This document shows, in pieces, positions 8,854 to 17,547 of a stretch of DNA of 64,000 nucleotides. Within the stretch, counting starts at the first letter, position 1; each line of letters opens with the position of its first letter. The notes below the pieces were generated by a model. The model was not told where the DNA came from. It saw only the letters and a list, made by a program, of their open reading frames with translations, and searched no databases. The stretch is taken from positions 60,979 to 124,978 of the forward strand of contig CBDCBW010000003.1 of NCBI GenBank assembly GCA_965214485.1, written 5' to 3'. Origin of the DNA: JANQRZ01 sp965214485 (lineage in GTDB: Bacteria > Bacteroidota > Rhodothermia > Rhodothermales > JANQRZ01). The position numbers were made by a program, and so were the translations under genes.

Positions 8854-9418
8854 CCCCCTCCACCTTGCGGAAGATGGCCCGGAGGACCGGCTCGCCGTCG
8901 TCGTCGGCTGCCGGGTCTTCGGCGAGGGCGAGGCCGGCTTCGGCGAAGAGCTTGGCGAGCGTCTCCGGCGTGAGGTCCGGCCCGGCGAGCGCGCGGCGGA
9001 AGGCGACGGCGACCCAAGCGCCGTTCTTCATCACGCGGCGCGTCTCGGCGAGCATCTCTTTCACCTCGGCGGCGGACGCGGCCCGGTCGTAGACGCCGTG
9101 GGCGACGACCCAGTCGAAGTGCGCGTCGGGATAGCCCAGCGCGGCGGCGCGGGCAGGCGTGACGCGGCGGGCGGCTTCGTCGTCGCCCAGCACCTCGGCG
9201 ACTCGGGCGCGGGAGGCCGCCACGGCGTCGTCCCGGTCGTCGCACGCCCACACGTCGAAGCCGAGGCGGACGAGCGGCTCCGCGTGCCGGCCGGAGCCGC
9301 AGCCCAGGTCGAGCACGCGGCTGGCGACGGGGACGGCCGCCATCGTCCGGAGCAGGTGCGCCGACGGCGGTGCCGGGGCGAGGGCCTCCGGGGCCGTGTC
9401 GTCCAGGCCCCGGCTCAT
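8840..9418 (-). CDS. Class I SAM-dependent methyltransferase
   Basis: A 192-aa protein with motif I VLDLGCGSGRHAEPLV near residue 36, an acidic post-II strand (VWACDDRDD), and HFDWVVAHGVYD as motif IV. The substrate is unknown. The ATG overlaps the hemH stop codon in an ATGA arrangement at 9415-9418, so it is translationally coupled to ferrochelatase and is probably the last gene of the haem operon. This suggests, but does not prove, a role in tetrapyrrole or quinone modification. Confidence 0.82.
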   Translation of the reverse strand: MSRGLDDTAPEALAPAPPSAHLLRTMAAVPVASRVLDLGCGSGRHAEPLVRLGFDVWACDDRDDAVAASRARVAEVLGDDEAARRVTPARAAALGYPDAHFDWVVAHGVYDRAASAAEVKEMLAETRRVMKNGAWVAVAFRRALAGPDLTPETLAKLFAEAGLALAEDPAADDDGEPVLRAIFRKVEGATPV

Positions 9419-10692
9419 GCCGCGTTCCGGTTGCGGCGTACGGGGGGCGGGGCGGCGGCGGTGCGGTCCCAGCAGTGGGCCTCGGTGATGCAGAGGCACT
9501 GGTGGCAGCGGACGGTCCGGTGCTTCGCCTTCTGGCGCGGCAGCGAGGGGATCGGCTGCGGGAGGGCGGTCACGGCCCCGTCGCCCTCGCCGGGGCGGGT
9601 GGCGCTGAGCTGGGCGGCGACGGCCTCGGCGAGGGCCTCGATGAAGAGCGGGTGGCTGTTGAGCCCGCGCGTGACCTCGTAGTGCTCGATCCCCGCGTGC
9701 TGCGCCTCCTCGCGCACCTCGATGTCGAGCTCGTAGGCCGTCTCGATGTGGTCGCTGACGAAGGCCACGGGGACGACCAGGACGGCCTCGACCCCGGCCT
9801 CGGCGAGGGCCTCGAGCTTGTCCGGCGTGCTCGGGGTCAGCCACTCCGCCGGTCCGACCTTGCTCTGGAAGGCGACGTGGAACGGGCGGTCCTCCTTCGC
9901 GGCGCGGAGGTCCATCACGGCCTGCACGGTCGAGTGGATGAGGCAGCAGTACGGGTCGCGCCGCTGCTTCATCTCCTTGACGGGGGTGCCGTGCGCGGAG
10001 AAGAGCAGGTGGACGCGGCTGCGGACGGCGCGCGGGAAGCGCTGCAGCCCTTCGCAGATGCGCTCGCTGAGGGCCTGCACGTAGAGCGGGTGCGTGGCGT
10101 ACTCGTAGACGAGCGAGGTCGGGCGGGCGGGCACCTCGCCGGCCTCTTCGAGGGCCTTCCAGTAGACCAGCGACGCGCCGGTGGTGGTCTTGGAATACTG
10201 CGGGTAGAGCGGCAGCAGCACCACCCGGTCGATGCCGTCGGCGGCCATCTGCCGGGCGCAGTCCTCGCTCGACGGCTTCCAGTAGCGCATCGCGACGTAG
10301 GTCCGGAACTGCGCGCCGGTCAGCGCGCCGTAGCGCCCGTTCAGCCGCCGCTCCAGCGCCTCGGCCTGCTCGCGCGTGAGCTGGTTGATCGGCGAGTTGC
10401 CGCCGATCAGCTTGTAGTCCTCGCCGACGGACTGCGCGCGCCGCCGGGCGATGAGCCGGCTGAGCCAGTGGCGGGGCCGCTTCGGGACCGGGAGGTCGAT
10501 GATGGCCGGGTCCATGAACAGGTTGTAGAGGAACGGCTCGACGTCCTCCTCGCCCATCGGCCCGCCGAGGTTCATCATCACGACGCCCACGCGGCTCCCC
10601 GGCTCGACCGCCACCGGCTCCTGCGGATAGTAGCCCCCCGTGATCAGGCGCTCGTCGTAGTGGTAAACCTTCAGGAACTCGCGTGGCGTCAT
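9415..10692 (-). CDS. hemH: Ferrochelatase with C-terminal cysteine cluster
   Basis: A 425-aa protein inserting ferrous iron into protoporphyrin IX, the last step of haem synthesis. Signatures are VGVVMMNLGGP near residue 35, VLLPLYPQYSKTTTGAS, and the catalytic histidine in LLFSAHGTPVKEMKQRRDPY. The C-terminal tail adds VRCHQCLCITEAHC, four cysteines spaced C-x2-C-x-C-x6-C, which could hold an iron-sulfur cluster or zinc. The start at MTPREFLKVYHYDERL was preferred over an upstream ATG because the family begins about here. It lies 205 bp after hemF on the same strand. Confidence 0.95.
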   Translation of the reverse strand: MTPREFLKVYHYDERLITGGYYPQEPVAVEPGSRVGVVMMNLGGPMGEEDVEPFLYNLFMDPAIIDLPVPKRPRHWLSRLIARRRAQSVGEDYKLIGGNSPINQLTREQAEALERRLNGRYGALTGAQFRTYVAMRYWKPSSEDCARQMAADGIDRVVLLPLYPQYSKTTTGASLVYWKALEEAGEVPARPTSLVYEYATHPLYVQALSERICEGLQRFPRAVRSRVHLLFSAHGTPVKEMKQRRDPYCCLIHSTVQAVMDLRAAKEDRPFHVAFQSKVGPAEWLTPSTPDKLEALAEAGVEAVLVVPVAFVSDHIETAYELDIEVREEAQHAGIEHYEVTRGLNSHPLFIEALAEAVAAQLSATRPGEGDGAVTALPQPIPSLPRQKAKHRTVRCHQCLCITEAHCWDRTAAAPPPVRRNRNAA

Positions 10693-10897
10693 CGACCGGC
10701 TCTGGATTAGTCCTTCCGTACCTGCTGCGCGGGGCTCAATTAAGCGCAACTTCGAGCGCACCGTTCCGGCGTGGGCTCGAAGTTTCGGTGAGTTGTCCGG
10801 GGGGCTTTAGGGGAGCCTGGCGAGGAGGCCTGGGAGCGCGGAAAATCGGAAGACTGAGGGCTGCGCGGGACGGGCGGCCGTCGCCGTCAGCCCTGCG

Positions 10898-11854
10898 TCA
10901 CGGCTCCCCGAGCCAGTCGTGCGGGTGGAAGAAGGCGAGCGCCTCGGCCTCGGGCGTGCCGGGCGCGGGGTGCCAGTCGTAGTCCCACCGGACGAGCGGC
11001 GGCAGGCTCATCAGCACGCTCTCGGTGCGCCCGCCGGTATCGAGCCCGAAGCGCGTCCCCCGGTCGAAGGCGAGGTTGAACTCGGCGTAGCGGCCCCGCC
11101 GGTGGGCCTGGAAGTCGCGCTCGCGCTCGCCCCACGCTCGGCTGCGGTGACGCTCGACGAGCGGGACGTAGGACGAGAGGAACGCCCGGCCCGCTTGCCG
11201 GACGAAGAGGAACGTGCCCTCGGGGTCGCCGCGGAGGTAGTCGAAGAAGATGCCGCCGACGCCGCGCGTCTCGGCGCGGTGCGGGAGGTAGAAATAAGCG
11301 TCGCACTGCTGCTTGAAGGCAGGGTAGTCCGCCGCCTCGTGCTCGCCGCAGACCTGCTTCCAGACGCGGTGGAAGTGCTCCGCGTCGGCGCGCTCGGGGT
11401 AGACCGGCGTCAGGTCCGCCCCGCCGCCGAACCACTGGTCGGCGGGGTCGAGGGGGTCGTCGCCGAGGGCGAAGTAGCGGAAGTTGGCGTGGACCGCCGG
11501 GACGTAGGGGCTCTGCGGGTGCATGACGAGGGAGAGGCCGGTGGCGAAGAAGGTGCCCGCGCTCACGCCGAGCGCGTCCACCATCCGGCCGGGCAGTTCG
11601 CCCCAGACCGCGGAGGTGCTGACGCCGCCCTTCTCCCACAGGTCGCCGTCTGCGATGATGCGCGTCAGCCCGCCGCCGCCGCCGGGCCGCTCCCACCGGT
11701 CGGTGCCGAACGTCGCCGCCCCGTCGAGCCGCTCGAAGGCGCGGCAGAGGCGCGTCTGCAACGCCTCGACGAAGGCGTGCATCCGCGCGCCGAGCGAGCG
11801 GTCGGTGCGCGGCTCGCGGCGGAGCCGGTCGGCGCGGCGGTGGTCGTCGGCCAT
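10898..11854 (-). CDS. hemF: Oxygen-dependent coproporphyrinogen III oxidase
   Basis: A 318-aa protein, normal length for HemF. It decarboxylates coproporphyrinogen III to protoporphyrinogen IX with O2. Landmarks are GGGLTRIIADGDLWEKGGV, VHANFRYFALGD, WFGGGADLTPVYP, GVGGIFFDYLRGDPEGTFLF and the C-terminal GLDTGGRTESVLMSLPPL. The presence of HemF rather than HemN alone points to aerobic growth. It follows hemE by 39 bp on the same strand. Confidence 0.96.
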   Translation of the reverse strand: MADDHRRADRLRREPRTDRSLGARMHAFVEALQTRLCRAFERLDGAATFGTDRWERPGGGGGLTRIIADGDLWEKGGVSTSAVWGELPGRMVDALGVSAGTFFATGLSLVMHPQSPYVPAVHANFRYFALGDDPLDPADQWFGGGADLTPVYPERADAEHFHRVWKQVCGEHEAADYPAFKQQCDAYFYLPHRAETRGVGGIFFDYLRGDPEGTFLFVRQAGRAFLSSYVPLVERHRSRAWGERERDFQAHRRGRYAEFNLAFDRGTRFGLDTGGRTESVLMSLPPLVRWDYDWHPAPGTPEAEALAFFHPHDWLGEP

Positions 11855-11893
11855 GGGTTCGGGGTTGGTTGTGAGACCGGTTCGCTGAACGGT

Positions 11894-12973
11894 CTACGAG
11901 CCATATTCCTGCACCGCCTCGACGAACGCGCCGAGGTGCTCGGGGTCGTGGTCCGGGTGCATCCCGTGGCCGAGGTTCGCGATGGTCCCCTCGGTCCCGA
12001 GGCCGGCGAGCATCTGCCGGGCGGCGGCGCGGATCGTGGCGGGCGAGCCGTAGAGCGCGGCGGGGTCGAGGTTGCCCTGGAGCGCGGCCCGGTCGCCGAC
12101 GATCGCGCGGGCGGCGGCGGGCAGGATCGTCCAGTCGAGCCCGACCACGTCGTAGGCGCTCGCGGCGAGCGCGTCGAGGGCGTAGTGCGCGCCGCGAGCG
12201 AAGACGATGAGCGGGACCTCGGGATGCCGCTCCTTCAGCCGGTCGGCGATCTGGTTCAGGTACGGCAGCGCGAACTCGGCGAACTGCGCCGGCGAGAGCA
12301 GGCCCGCCCACGAGTCGAAGACCTGGAGCGCCTGCGCCCCGGCGTCGGCCTGCGCCGCGAGGTGGCCCGCGACGACCTCCGCGACGGCCTGCAGCAGCTC
12401 GTGGCTGGCCTCGGGGTGCGCCCACAGCCAGGCCTTGCTCTTCGAGAACGTCTTGCTCCCGCCGCCCTCGATCATGTAGGCCGCGAGCGTCCACGGGGCC
12501 CCGGCGAACCCGATGAGCGGGCACCGCCCGCCGAGCACGCGGCGCGTGAGCGAGACGGCCTCGTAGACGTAGCCCAGGTCGCGCTGCACGTCCGGCGCGG
12601 CGAGCCGGCCCAGGTCGCCCGGCCCGGCGAGCGGGTCGGGGAAGTGCGGGCCTCGGCCCTTGACCATCTCGACCTCCAGCCCGAGCGCCTGCGGGACGAC
12701 CAAGATGTCGGAGAAGATGATGGCGGCGTCGAGCGGGAAGCGGCGCAGGGGCTGGAGCGTGACCTCGCACGCGAGCTCAGGCGTCCGGCAGACGGTGAAG
12801 AAGTCGTGCTCGGCGCGGACGGCCTGGAACTCGGGGAGGTAGCGCCCGGCCTGCCGCATCACCCACACCGGCACGCGCTCGGTGGGCTCGCGGCGCGCGG
12901 CGCGGAGGAGGAGGTCGTTCTTGAGCGGCGGGTGCTCGGCCGGGGGCGAGGGCGCAGCGGCGGGGTCAGGCAT
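11894..12973 (-). CDS. hemE: Uroporphyrinogen decarboxylase
   Basis: A 359-aa enzyme converting uroporphyrinogen III to coproporphyrinogen III. Signature regions are PVWVMRQAGRYLPEFQAVR near residue 36, FPLDAAIIFSDILVVPQALG with the catalytic aspartate, IGFAGAPWTLAAYMIEG, and ANLGHGMHPDHDPEHLGAFV near the end. The ATG overlaps the hemD stop by 8 bp, indicating translational coupling within the operon. Confidence 0.97.
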   Translation of the reverse strand: MPDPAAAPSPPAEHPPLKNDLLLRAARREPTERVPVWVMRQAGRYLPEFQAVRAEHDFFTVCRTPELACEVTLQPLRRFPLDAAIIFSDILVVPQALGLEVEMVKGRGPHFPDPLAGPGDLGRLAAPDVQRDLGYVYEAVSLTRRVLGGRCPLIGFAGAPWTLAAYMIEGGGSKTFSKSKAWLWAHPEASHELLQAVAEVVAGHLAAQADAGAQALQVFDSWAGLLSPAQFAEFALPYLNQIADRLKERHPEVPLIVFARGAHYALDALAASAYDVVGLDWTILPAAARAIVGDRAALQGNLDPAALYGSPATIRAAARQMLAGLGTEGTIANLGHGMHPDHDPEHLGAFVEAVQEYGS

Positions 12974-13679
12974 GGGGAGTCTGGGTGACGGCGAGGACGA
13001 GGTGCTCCGGGGTGGGCGCGGCGGCGACGGCAGCGGGCGGGTGGCCCGCGGCGCGGAGGGCGTCGGCGGTGGTCGGTCCAATGGCGGCGCGGGAGACGCT
13101 GTTCCACGGAAAGCCGGGCGCGGCGAGCGCCGCCTCGACCCCGGACGGGCTGAAAAACGCGGCCCAGTCCGGTGGCTCGGGGCCGAGGTCGGGCGGCTGC
13201 AGGTGCGTCCGGTAGACGGTGACCTCCTCGAACGACACGCCGAGACCGGCGAGGTCACGGGGCAGCTCGCCGCGCCGCCGGTCGCCCGCGAGGTAGAGGA
13301 CCGGCCCGTCGCCCGCCTCGTCGTGGACCGCGAGCCCCATTCCCGACGCCCCGGTGCCGGTCCGCTCGGCGGGCCGCAGCCCGATCCGCTCGGCGGCGGC
13401 GGCGGTCGCCGGTCCCGCGACGAGGATAACCTTTCCGCGCCACCCCGCCGCCACCGGCCCGGCGCGCTCCACGGCCTCGACCGCGCGCCGGCTCGTGAGG
13501 ACGAGGCCGCCATAGTCCCCGGGCCGCGCCAGCCGTTCGCGCAGCGCCTCTTCGTTGACGAACTCGAACCTCAGCACCGGCAGGCACCGCGCCGCGAACC
13601 CCCGCGCCTCGAACGCGGCGACGTAGGGGTCCGGCTCGCCGGGCTGCCGGAGCAGGAGGATGGCGCGTCGCCTCGCCAC
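12966..13679 (-). CDS. hemD: Uroporphyrinogen-III synthase
   Basis: A 237-aa protein cyclising hydroxymethylbilane with inversion of ring D. HemD is poorly conserved. The evidence is the fold-typical strands AILLLRQPGEPDPYVAAFEA at the start, GLVLTSRRAVEAVERAG, the mid-chain VLYLAGDRRRGELPRDL, AAFFSPSGVEAAL, and AAIGPTTADALRAAGHPPA near the end, together with its place between hemC and hemE. The start is a GTG 4 bp after the hemC stop; no ATG fits the family length. Confidence 0.88.
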   Translation of the reverse strand: MARRRAILLLRQPGEPDPYVAAFEARGFAARCLPVLRFEFVNEEALRERLARPGDYGGLVLTSRRAVEAVERAGPVAAGWRGKVILVAGPATAAAAERIGLRPAERTGTGASGMGLAVHDEAGDGPVLYLAGDRRRGELPRDLAGLGVSFEEVTVYRTHLQPPDLGPEPPDWAAFFSPSGVEAALAAPGFPWNSVSRAAIGPTTADALRAAGHPPAAVAAAPTPEHLVLAVTQTPHA

Positions 13680-13683
13680 CGCG

Positions 13684-14631
13684 TCAGCCCGTCGGGTGCG
13701 CGCGGCGGACCGCGTCGAGGATGGCCCCGGCCCCGGCGTCGACGAGCCGCTCGGCGAGGGCGATGCCGAGCGCTCCGGCGTCAGCGGGCGAGCCGGAGAC
13801 CGCGCCGCGGACGGACTGCGAGCCGTCGAGGGCGACGACGGCTCCGTCGAGCCGGAGCGCGCCCTCTTCGACCTGCGCCCAGGCGGCGACGGGGACCTGG
13901 CAGCCGCCTTCGAGCCGGCGCAGCAGGGCGCGCTCGGCGGTGGCGGCGGCGGTCGCCGCGCCGTCGGCGAGGACCTCGCGGAGCGCGGCGGCCGTCGCGC
14001 CGTCGCCTTCGGCGCAGACGACACCGAGCGCGCCCTGCCCCACCGCGGGGAGCATGATCGCGGGGCCGATCCGTTCCCTCACGCGGTCCTCCAGCCCGAG
14101 CCGGACGAGGCCCGCCGCGGCGAGGATCACCCCGTGCCACCCGCCCGCTGCCGGCGGCCCGCTCGCGTCGAGCTTGGCGATCCGCGTCGGGACGTTGCCG
14201 CGGACGGGGACGACGCGGAGGTCCGGCCGCCACGCGAGGAGCTGGGCCTGCCGCCGGAGCGACGACGTGGCGAGGGTCGCGCCTCGGGGCAGGTCCGCGA
14301 GGTCGCCGCCGAAACCGGGGTGGGCGACGAAGGCGTCGCGGGGGTCGGCGCGCTCGGTCACGGCGGCGAGGACGAGGCCGCCCGGGAGCGCCGTCGGGAG
14401 GTCTTTGAGCGAGTGCACCGCGAGGTCGATCTCGCCGCCGAGCAGCGCTTCGTCGAGCGCGTGCGTGAACAGGCCCTTGTCGCCGATCTCGGCGAGGGGC
14501 ACGTCGAGGATGCGGTCGCCCTTCGTCGTGAACGTGACGAGTTCGGCCTCGTGCCCGGCGGCGCGCAGCCGGTCCGCGACGTGGTGCGCCTGCCAGAGCG
14601 CGAGGGCGCTACCCCGTGTCCCGATCTTCAC
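13684..14631 (-). CDS. hemC: Hydroxymethylbilane synthase (porphobilinogen deaminase)
   Basis: A 315-aa enzyme that polymerises four porphobilinogens. It starts MKIGTRGSALALWQAHHV and contains DKGLFTHALDEALLGGEIDL, AVHSLKDLPT, ATSSLRRQAQLL, RGNVPTRIAKLD, and the cysteine that binds the dipyrromethane cofactor in RLEGGCQVPVAAWA. The length is normal. Its first 23 bp overlap the end of hemA. Confidence 0.97.
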   Translation of the reverse strand: MKIGTRGSALALWQAHHVADRLRAAGHEAELVTFTTKGDRILDVPLAEIGDKGLFTHALDEALLGGEIDLAVHSLKDLPTALPGGLVLAAVTERADPRDAFVAHPGFGGDLADLPRGATLATSSLRRQAQLLAWRPDLRVVPVRGNVPTRIAKLDASGPPAAGGWHGVILAAAGLVRLGLEDRVRERIGPAIMLPAVGQGALGVVCAEGDGATAAALREVLADGAATAAATAERALLRRLEGGCQVPVAAWAQVEEGALRLDGAVVALDGSQSVRGAVSGSPADAGALGIALAERLVDAGAGAILDAVRRAHPTG

Positions 14632-15988
14632 GGACGTCCTCCTTCGGGCGCTCTTCCTCCGGGCGCTCCTCTTTCTGGTGATCGACTGTGTGATGCCCGA
14701 CCGGGCAGTCGTCGCCGGCGGGCGCGTCGCCGGAGGGCGCGTCGTCGCAGTCCGGCCGGGCGAAGATGCGGCTCAGGGTGCGGATGCCGCGGGCGAAGTC
14801 GAGGCCCTGCTCGGCGCTCTTGAGCCGGACGACGGGGACGGCGAGGAGCTTCTGCATGATCGAGCGCGTGAGCCGGTCGAGCTCGTCGGCGTCGGCGCTC
14901 TGGAAGCGGTGGGCGTGGCGCTCGATCTCCTGCCGCCGGATCGCCTCGAAGGTGTCGCGGAGGGCCTGGATCGTCGGCTGGAGGGCCTCTCGGTGGAAGA
15001 CCCACTCGACGAACTCGGCGAGGGCCTCGTCGCAGATGGCCTCGGCGGCGGGGCGGGCGGCGGTGCGCGCGGCGGTGGCCTCGTCGCGCCAGCGCCCGAG
15101 CAAATCGAGGTCGAGGAGTGAGTAGCCCGGCAGGTCGCCCACGGCAGCCTCGACGTTGCGCGGCACCGCCACGTCGATGACGAGGCAGGGGGCCTCGGCG
15201 GAGCGCGGGAACAGCCGGTCCGCGTGGAAGACCGGCGCGTCCGCCCCCGAGGCGACGAGCACGAGGTCGGCGTCGGTGTCGTGCCGGGCGTCCCAGTCGG
15301 TCACGTCGGCACCGACGAGGGCGGCGGCGGCTTCGGCGCGCTCGCGCGAGCGGTTGGCGACGGTCAGCGCGGCCCCTTCGGCGGCGAGCGACTTGAGCGC
15401 GGCGAGGCCCATCTCGCCGGCACCGAGCAGGAGGGCCCGCCGGCCGGCCAGGCCCATGCCTGTAGTCTGCTCGAAGTGACGGCGGGCGGCGCGGACGGCG
15501 AGGCTCGAGATCGACGCCGCGCCCTCGCACAGCCCGGTCTCGGTGCGGACGCGCTTGGCGGTGCGGAAGGCGGTGTGCATCAGCCGGTGCCCCAGACTCC
15601 CCACGGCGTCGGCGTCGACGGCCACGCGGTAGGCGTCCTTGACCTGCGCCAGAATCTGCGCGTCGCCGAGGACCTGCGACTCGAGGCCGGAGGCGACGCG
15701 GAGCACGTGGCGCACGGCGTCCTCGTCGGTGAGTGCGAAGGCGTGGGCCTCGGGCCACGGCACGCCCGCGCAGACCCCGAGCGCCGTCTGCGCCGCCGCC
15801 ACGTCGGCAGCCTCGCCGAAGAGCGCGACCTCCGTTCGGTTGCACGTCGAGAGCAGCACCACCTCCGCCGCCGGCGACAGGCGCAGCAGGCCGTAGAGCC
15901 GGAGCCGCGCGGCCTCGTCGAGCGCAAACGCCTCGCGCACCGCGACCGGCGCGGTCTCGTGGTTCAGTCCGAAGGTGTAGAAGGTCAT
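14609..15988 (-). CDS. hemA: Glutamyl-tRNA reductase
   Basis: A 459-aa NADPH enzyme reducing glutamyl-tRNA to glutamate-1-semialdehyde, the entry step of the C5 pathway. It has FGLNHETAPVAVREAFALD, the catalytic cysteine in LLSTCNRTEVALFG, SGLESQVLGDAQILAQVKDA, the nucleotide-binding LLLGAGEMGLAALKSL, and a C-terminal dimerisation helix. The last 40 residues (repeated EERPEEERPKED) are an acidic and charged extension beyond the family, coded partly inside the hemC overlap. First gene of the hem operon; its promoter should lie in 15989-16192. Confidence 0.95.
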   Translation of the reverse strand: MTFYTFGLNHETAPVAVREAFALDEAARLRLYGLLRLSPAAEVVLLSTCNRTEVALFGEAADVAAAQTALGVCAGVPWPEAHAFALTDEDAVRHVLRVASGLESQVLGDAQILAQVKDAYRVAVDADAVGSLGHRLMHTAFRTAKRVRTETGLCEGAASISSLAVRAARRHFEQTTGMGLAGRRALLLGAGEMGLAALKSLAAEGAALTVANRSRERAEAAAALVGADVTDWDARHDTDADLVLVASGADAPVFHADRLFPRSAEAPCLVIDVAVPRNVEAAVGDLPGYSLLDLDLLGRWRDEATAARTAARPAAEAICDEALAEFVEWVFHREALQPTIQALRDTFEAIRRQEIERHAHRFQSADADELDRLTRSIMQKLLAVPVVRLKSAEQGLDFARGIRTLSRIFARPDCDDAPSGDAPAGDDCPVGHHTVDHQKEERPEEERPKEDVREDRDTG

Positions 15989-16111
15989 GCGTCGGCGTGC
16001 TCGGGGCGCTGAAGCATACCAACGCCGCGCGGCGGCAGGGTTGAAGAGAGGTTGAATGATCCCCGAGCGGCCACCGTCGAACGATCCCCGAGCCGCCGCC
16101 GGCAGCACCTC

Positions 16112-16146
16112 CCGCACGGTCGCCCCGTGCGGTTCGCCCCGCACGG
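16112..16146. promoter_or_regulatory. Mutually exclusive hairpins before the DUF819 gene
   Basis: Three 8-nt arms alternate: CCGCACGG at 16112-16119, its complement CCGTGCGG at 16125-16132, and CCGCACGG again at 16139-16146. The middle arm can pair with either neighbour, giving two exclusive hairpins with loops of 5 and 6 nt, 47 nt before the ATG of the DUF819 gene. It could be a leader switch, a protein-binding site or chance in GC-rich DNA. Confidence 0.45.
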
Positions 16147-16192
16147 TGTGCTGCGTCGGGGGTAGCTTCGGGGCTCACTCAGACCCCGCCCG

Positions 16193-17413
16193 ATGGAACC
16201 CACCGCCCTCGTCACCGAACCGGTCCACGTCGCCGCGCTCCTCGCCTCGGTGCTCGCGGGCGTGTTCGCGCTCTCCCGCGTCCCGGCGCTCCAGAAGGTC
16301 TTCGACGTCGTCCCGCCGGTGCTGTGGGCGTACTTCGTGCCGATGCTGCTGACGACCTTCGGCGTGACGCCACCCTACACGCCCGCCACGGCGACGACCG
16401 AGGAGTACATCAACCCGGCCTACAGCCTGTTCGGGTACCTCCTCCTCCCGATGGCGCTGTTCCTGCTCATGCTGACCATCGACGTCCGGGCGATCCTGAG
16501 CATGGGCCGCCTCGCGCTTCTGATGCTGCTCGTCGGCACGGTCGGCATCGTGCTCGGCGGACCGCTGGCGTTCCTCGTCGTCGGGCGGCTGATCGAGGAC
16601 CCGGAGGCGTGGAAGGGGCTGGCGGCGCTCAGCGGGAGCTGGATCGGCGGCACCGCGAACATGGTCGCCGTGCAGGAGTCGGTCGGGCTGCGCGACCTCG
16701 GGCCGGTCATCGTCGTCGACACGGTGGTCGGCTACGGGTGGATGGCGATCCTGCTGTTCCTCTCGAACCACCAGACCCGGTTCAACGCCTGGGTCGGGGC
16801 CGACACCTCGGCGATGGACCGCGTCGACGCCACGCTCCGCGAGCTCGACACGACGCGGCGGCCGGTCACGACCGCGACGGCGGGGATCATCATCGGGCTG
16901 GGCATCGGGGCGGCGGTGCTCGCGCGCGTGCTCGGCGGCGCGCTCCCGAAGCTCGGCGACCCGACGATCATCTCGGGCGGGACGTGGGCCGTGCTGATCG
17001 CCGTCACCGCCGGGCTGGCCCTGTCGTTCACCCGGATGCGCTCGCTGGAGGCCGACGGCGCGAGCCGGATCGGCTACGTCGCGCTCTACCTCCTGCTGAC
17101 CTCCATCGGCGCGCAGGGCGACCTCGGGGCCGTCCTCGACGCCCCGCTCTACCTCCTCACCGGCGTGGTCTGGCTGTCGGTCCACATCGGGCTCTTGGTC
17201 CTCGCGGCGCGGCTGCTGCGCGCCCCGCTGTTCTTCGTCGCCACCGGCTCGATGGCCAACGTCGGCGGCGCGGCGAGTGCGCCGATCGTGGCGGGGGTCT
17301 ACCACCCGGCGATGGCCCCGGTCGGGCTGCTGATGGCGGTGGCGGGGTACATCCTCGGCATCTACGCCGCGCTGGGTTGCTCGTGGCTGCTCGCCCTGGT
17401 CGCCGGAGCGTGA
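16193..17413 (+). CDS. DUF819 family integral membrane protein
   Basis: A 406-aa inner-membrane protein with about ten hydrophobic segments spread along its length. Family signs are the SWIGGTANMVAVQESVG segment near residue 145 and the related FFVATGSMANVGGAASAPIV near residue 350, an internal repeat typical of two-fold secondary carriers. The substrate is unknown; DUF819 proteins are thought to be transporters. It is divergent from hemA and is the last ordinary chromosomal gene before the cassette array. Confidence 0.85.
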   Translation: MEPTALVTEPVHVAALLASVLAGVFALSRVPALQKVFDVVPPVLWAYFVPMLLTTFGVTPPYTPATATTEEYINPAYSLFGYLLLPMALFLLMLTIDVRAILSMGRLALLMLLVGTVGIVLGGPLAFLVVGRLIEDPEAWKGLAALSGSWIGGTANMVAVQESVGLRDLGPVIVVDTVVGYGWMAILLFLSNHQTRFNAWVGADTSAMDRVDATLRELDTTRRPVTTATAGIIIGLGIGAAVLARVLGGALPKLGDPTIISGGTWAVLIAVTAGLALSFTRMRSLEADGASRIGYVALYLLLTSIGAQGDLGAVLDAPLYLLTGVVWLSVHIGLLVLAARLLRAPLFFVATGSMANVGGAASAPIVAGVYHPAMAPVGLLMAVAGYILGIYAALGCSWLLALVAGA

Positions 17414-17454
17414 GGCTGCGTGTCGGTCGCCTCGTCCACCCTATGCTGATCGAA

Positions 17455-17488
17455 TCCGCATAGCATCTGTATCTTCGTGCTATGCGGA
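17455..17488. promoter_or_regulatory. 11-bp perfect inverted repeat between DUF819 gene and array
   Basis: tccgcatagca at 17455-17465 pairs with tgctatgcgga at 17478-17488 over a 12-nt spacer. Beyond a 4-nt bulge the complement continues (cgaa / ttcg). It could be the transcription terminator of the DUF819 gene, although no T-run follows, or a protein-binding site at the left edge of the array. A third ctatgc lies downstream near 17511. Confidence 0.5.
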
Positions 17489-17528
17489 CTGATTCGTCTT
17501 CACGCCGCGTGCTATGCCGCGCGCTTCC

Positions 17529-17547
17529 GCTCAATCACTGGTTGAGC
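17529..17547 (+). other. Candidate attI-like or orphan core site at left end of array
   Basis: gctcaa-tcactgg-ttgagc forms a perfect 6-bp inverted pair around a 7-nt spacer. The right half gives a core-like box GTTGAGC at 17541-17547. The 13 nt GTTGAGCCGCCAC starting at 17541 are complementary, with one mismatch, to the end of the first cassette (17742-17754). No R-double-prime box is visible upstream, which fits an attI or a truncated attC better than a full attC. Confidence 0.45.
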
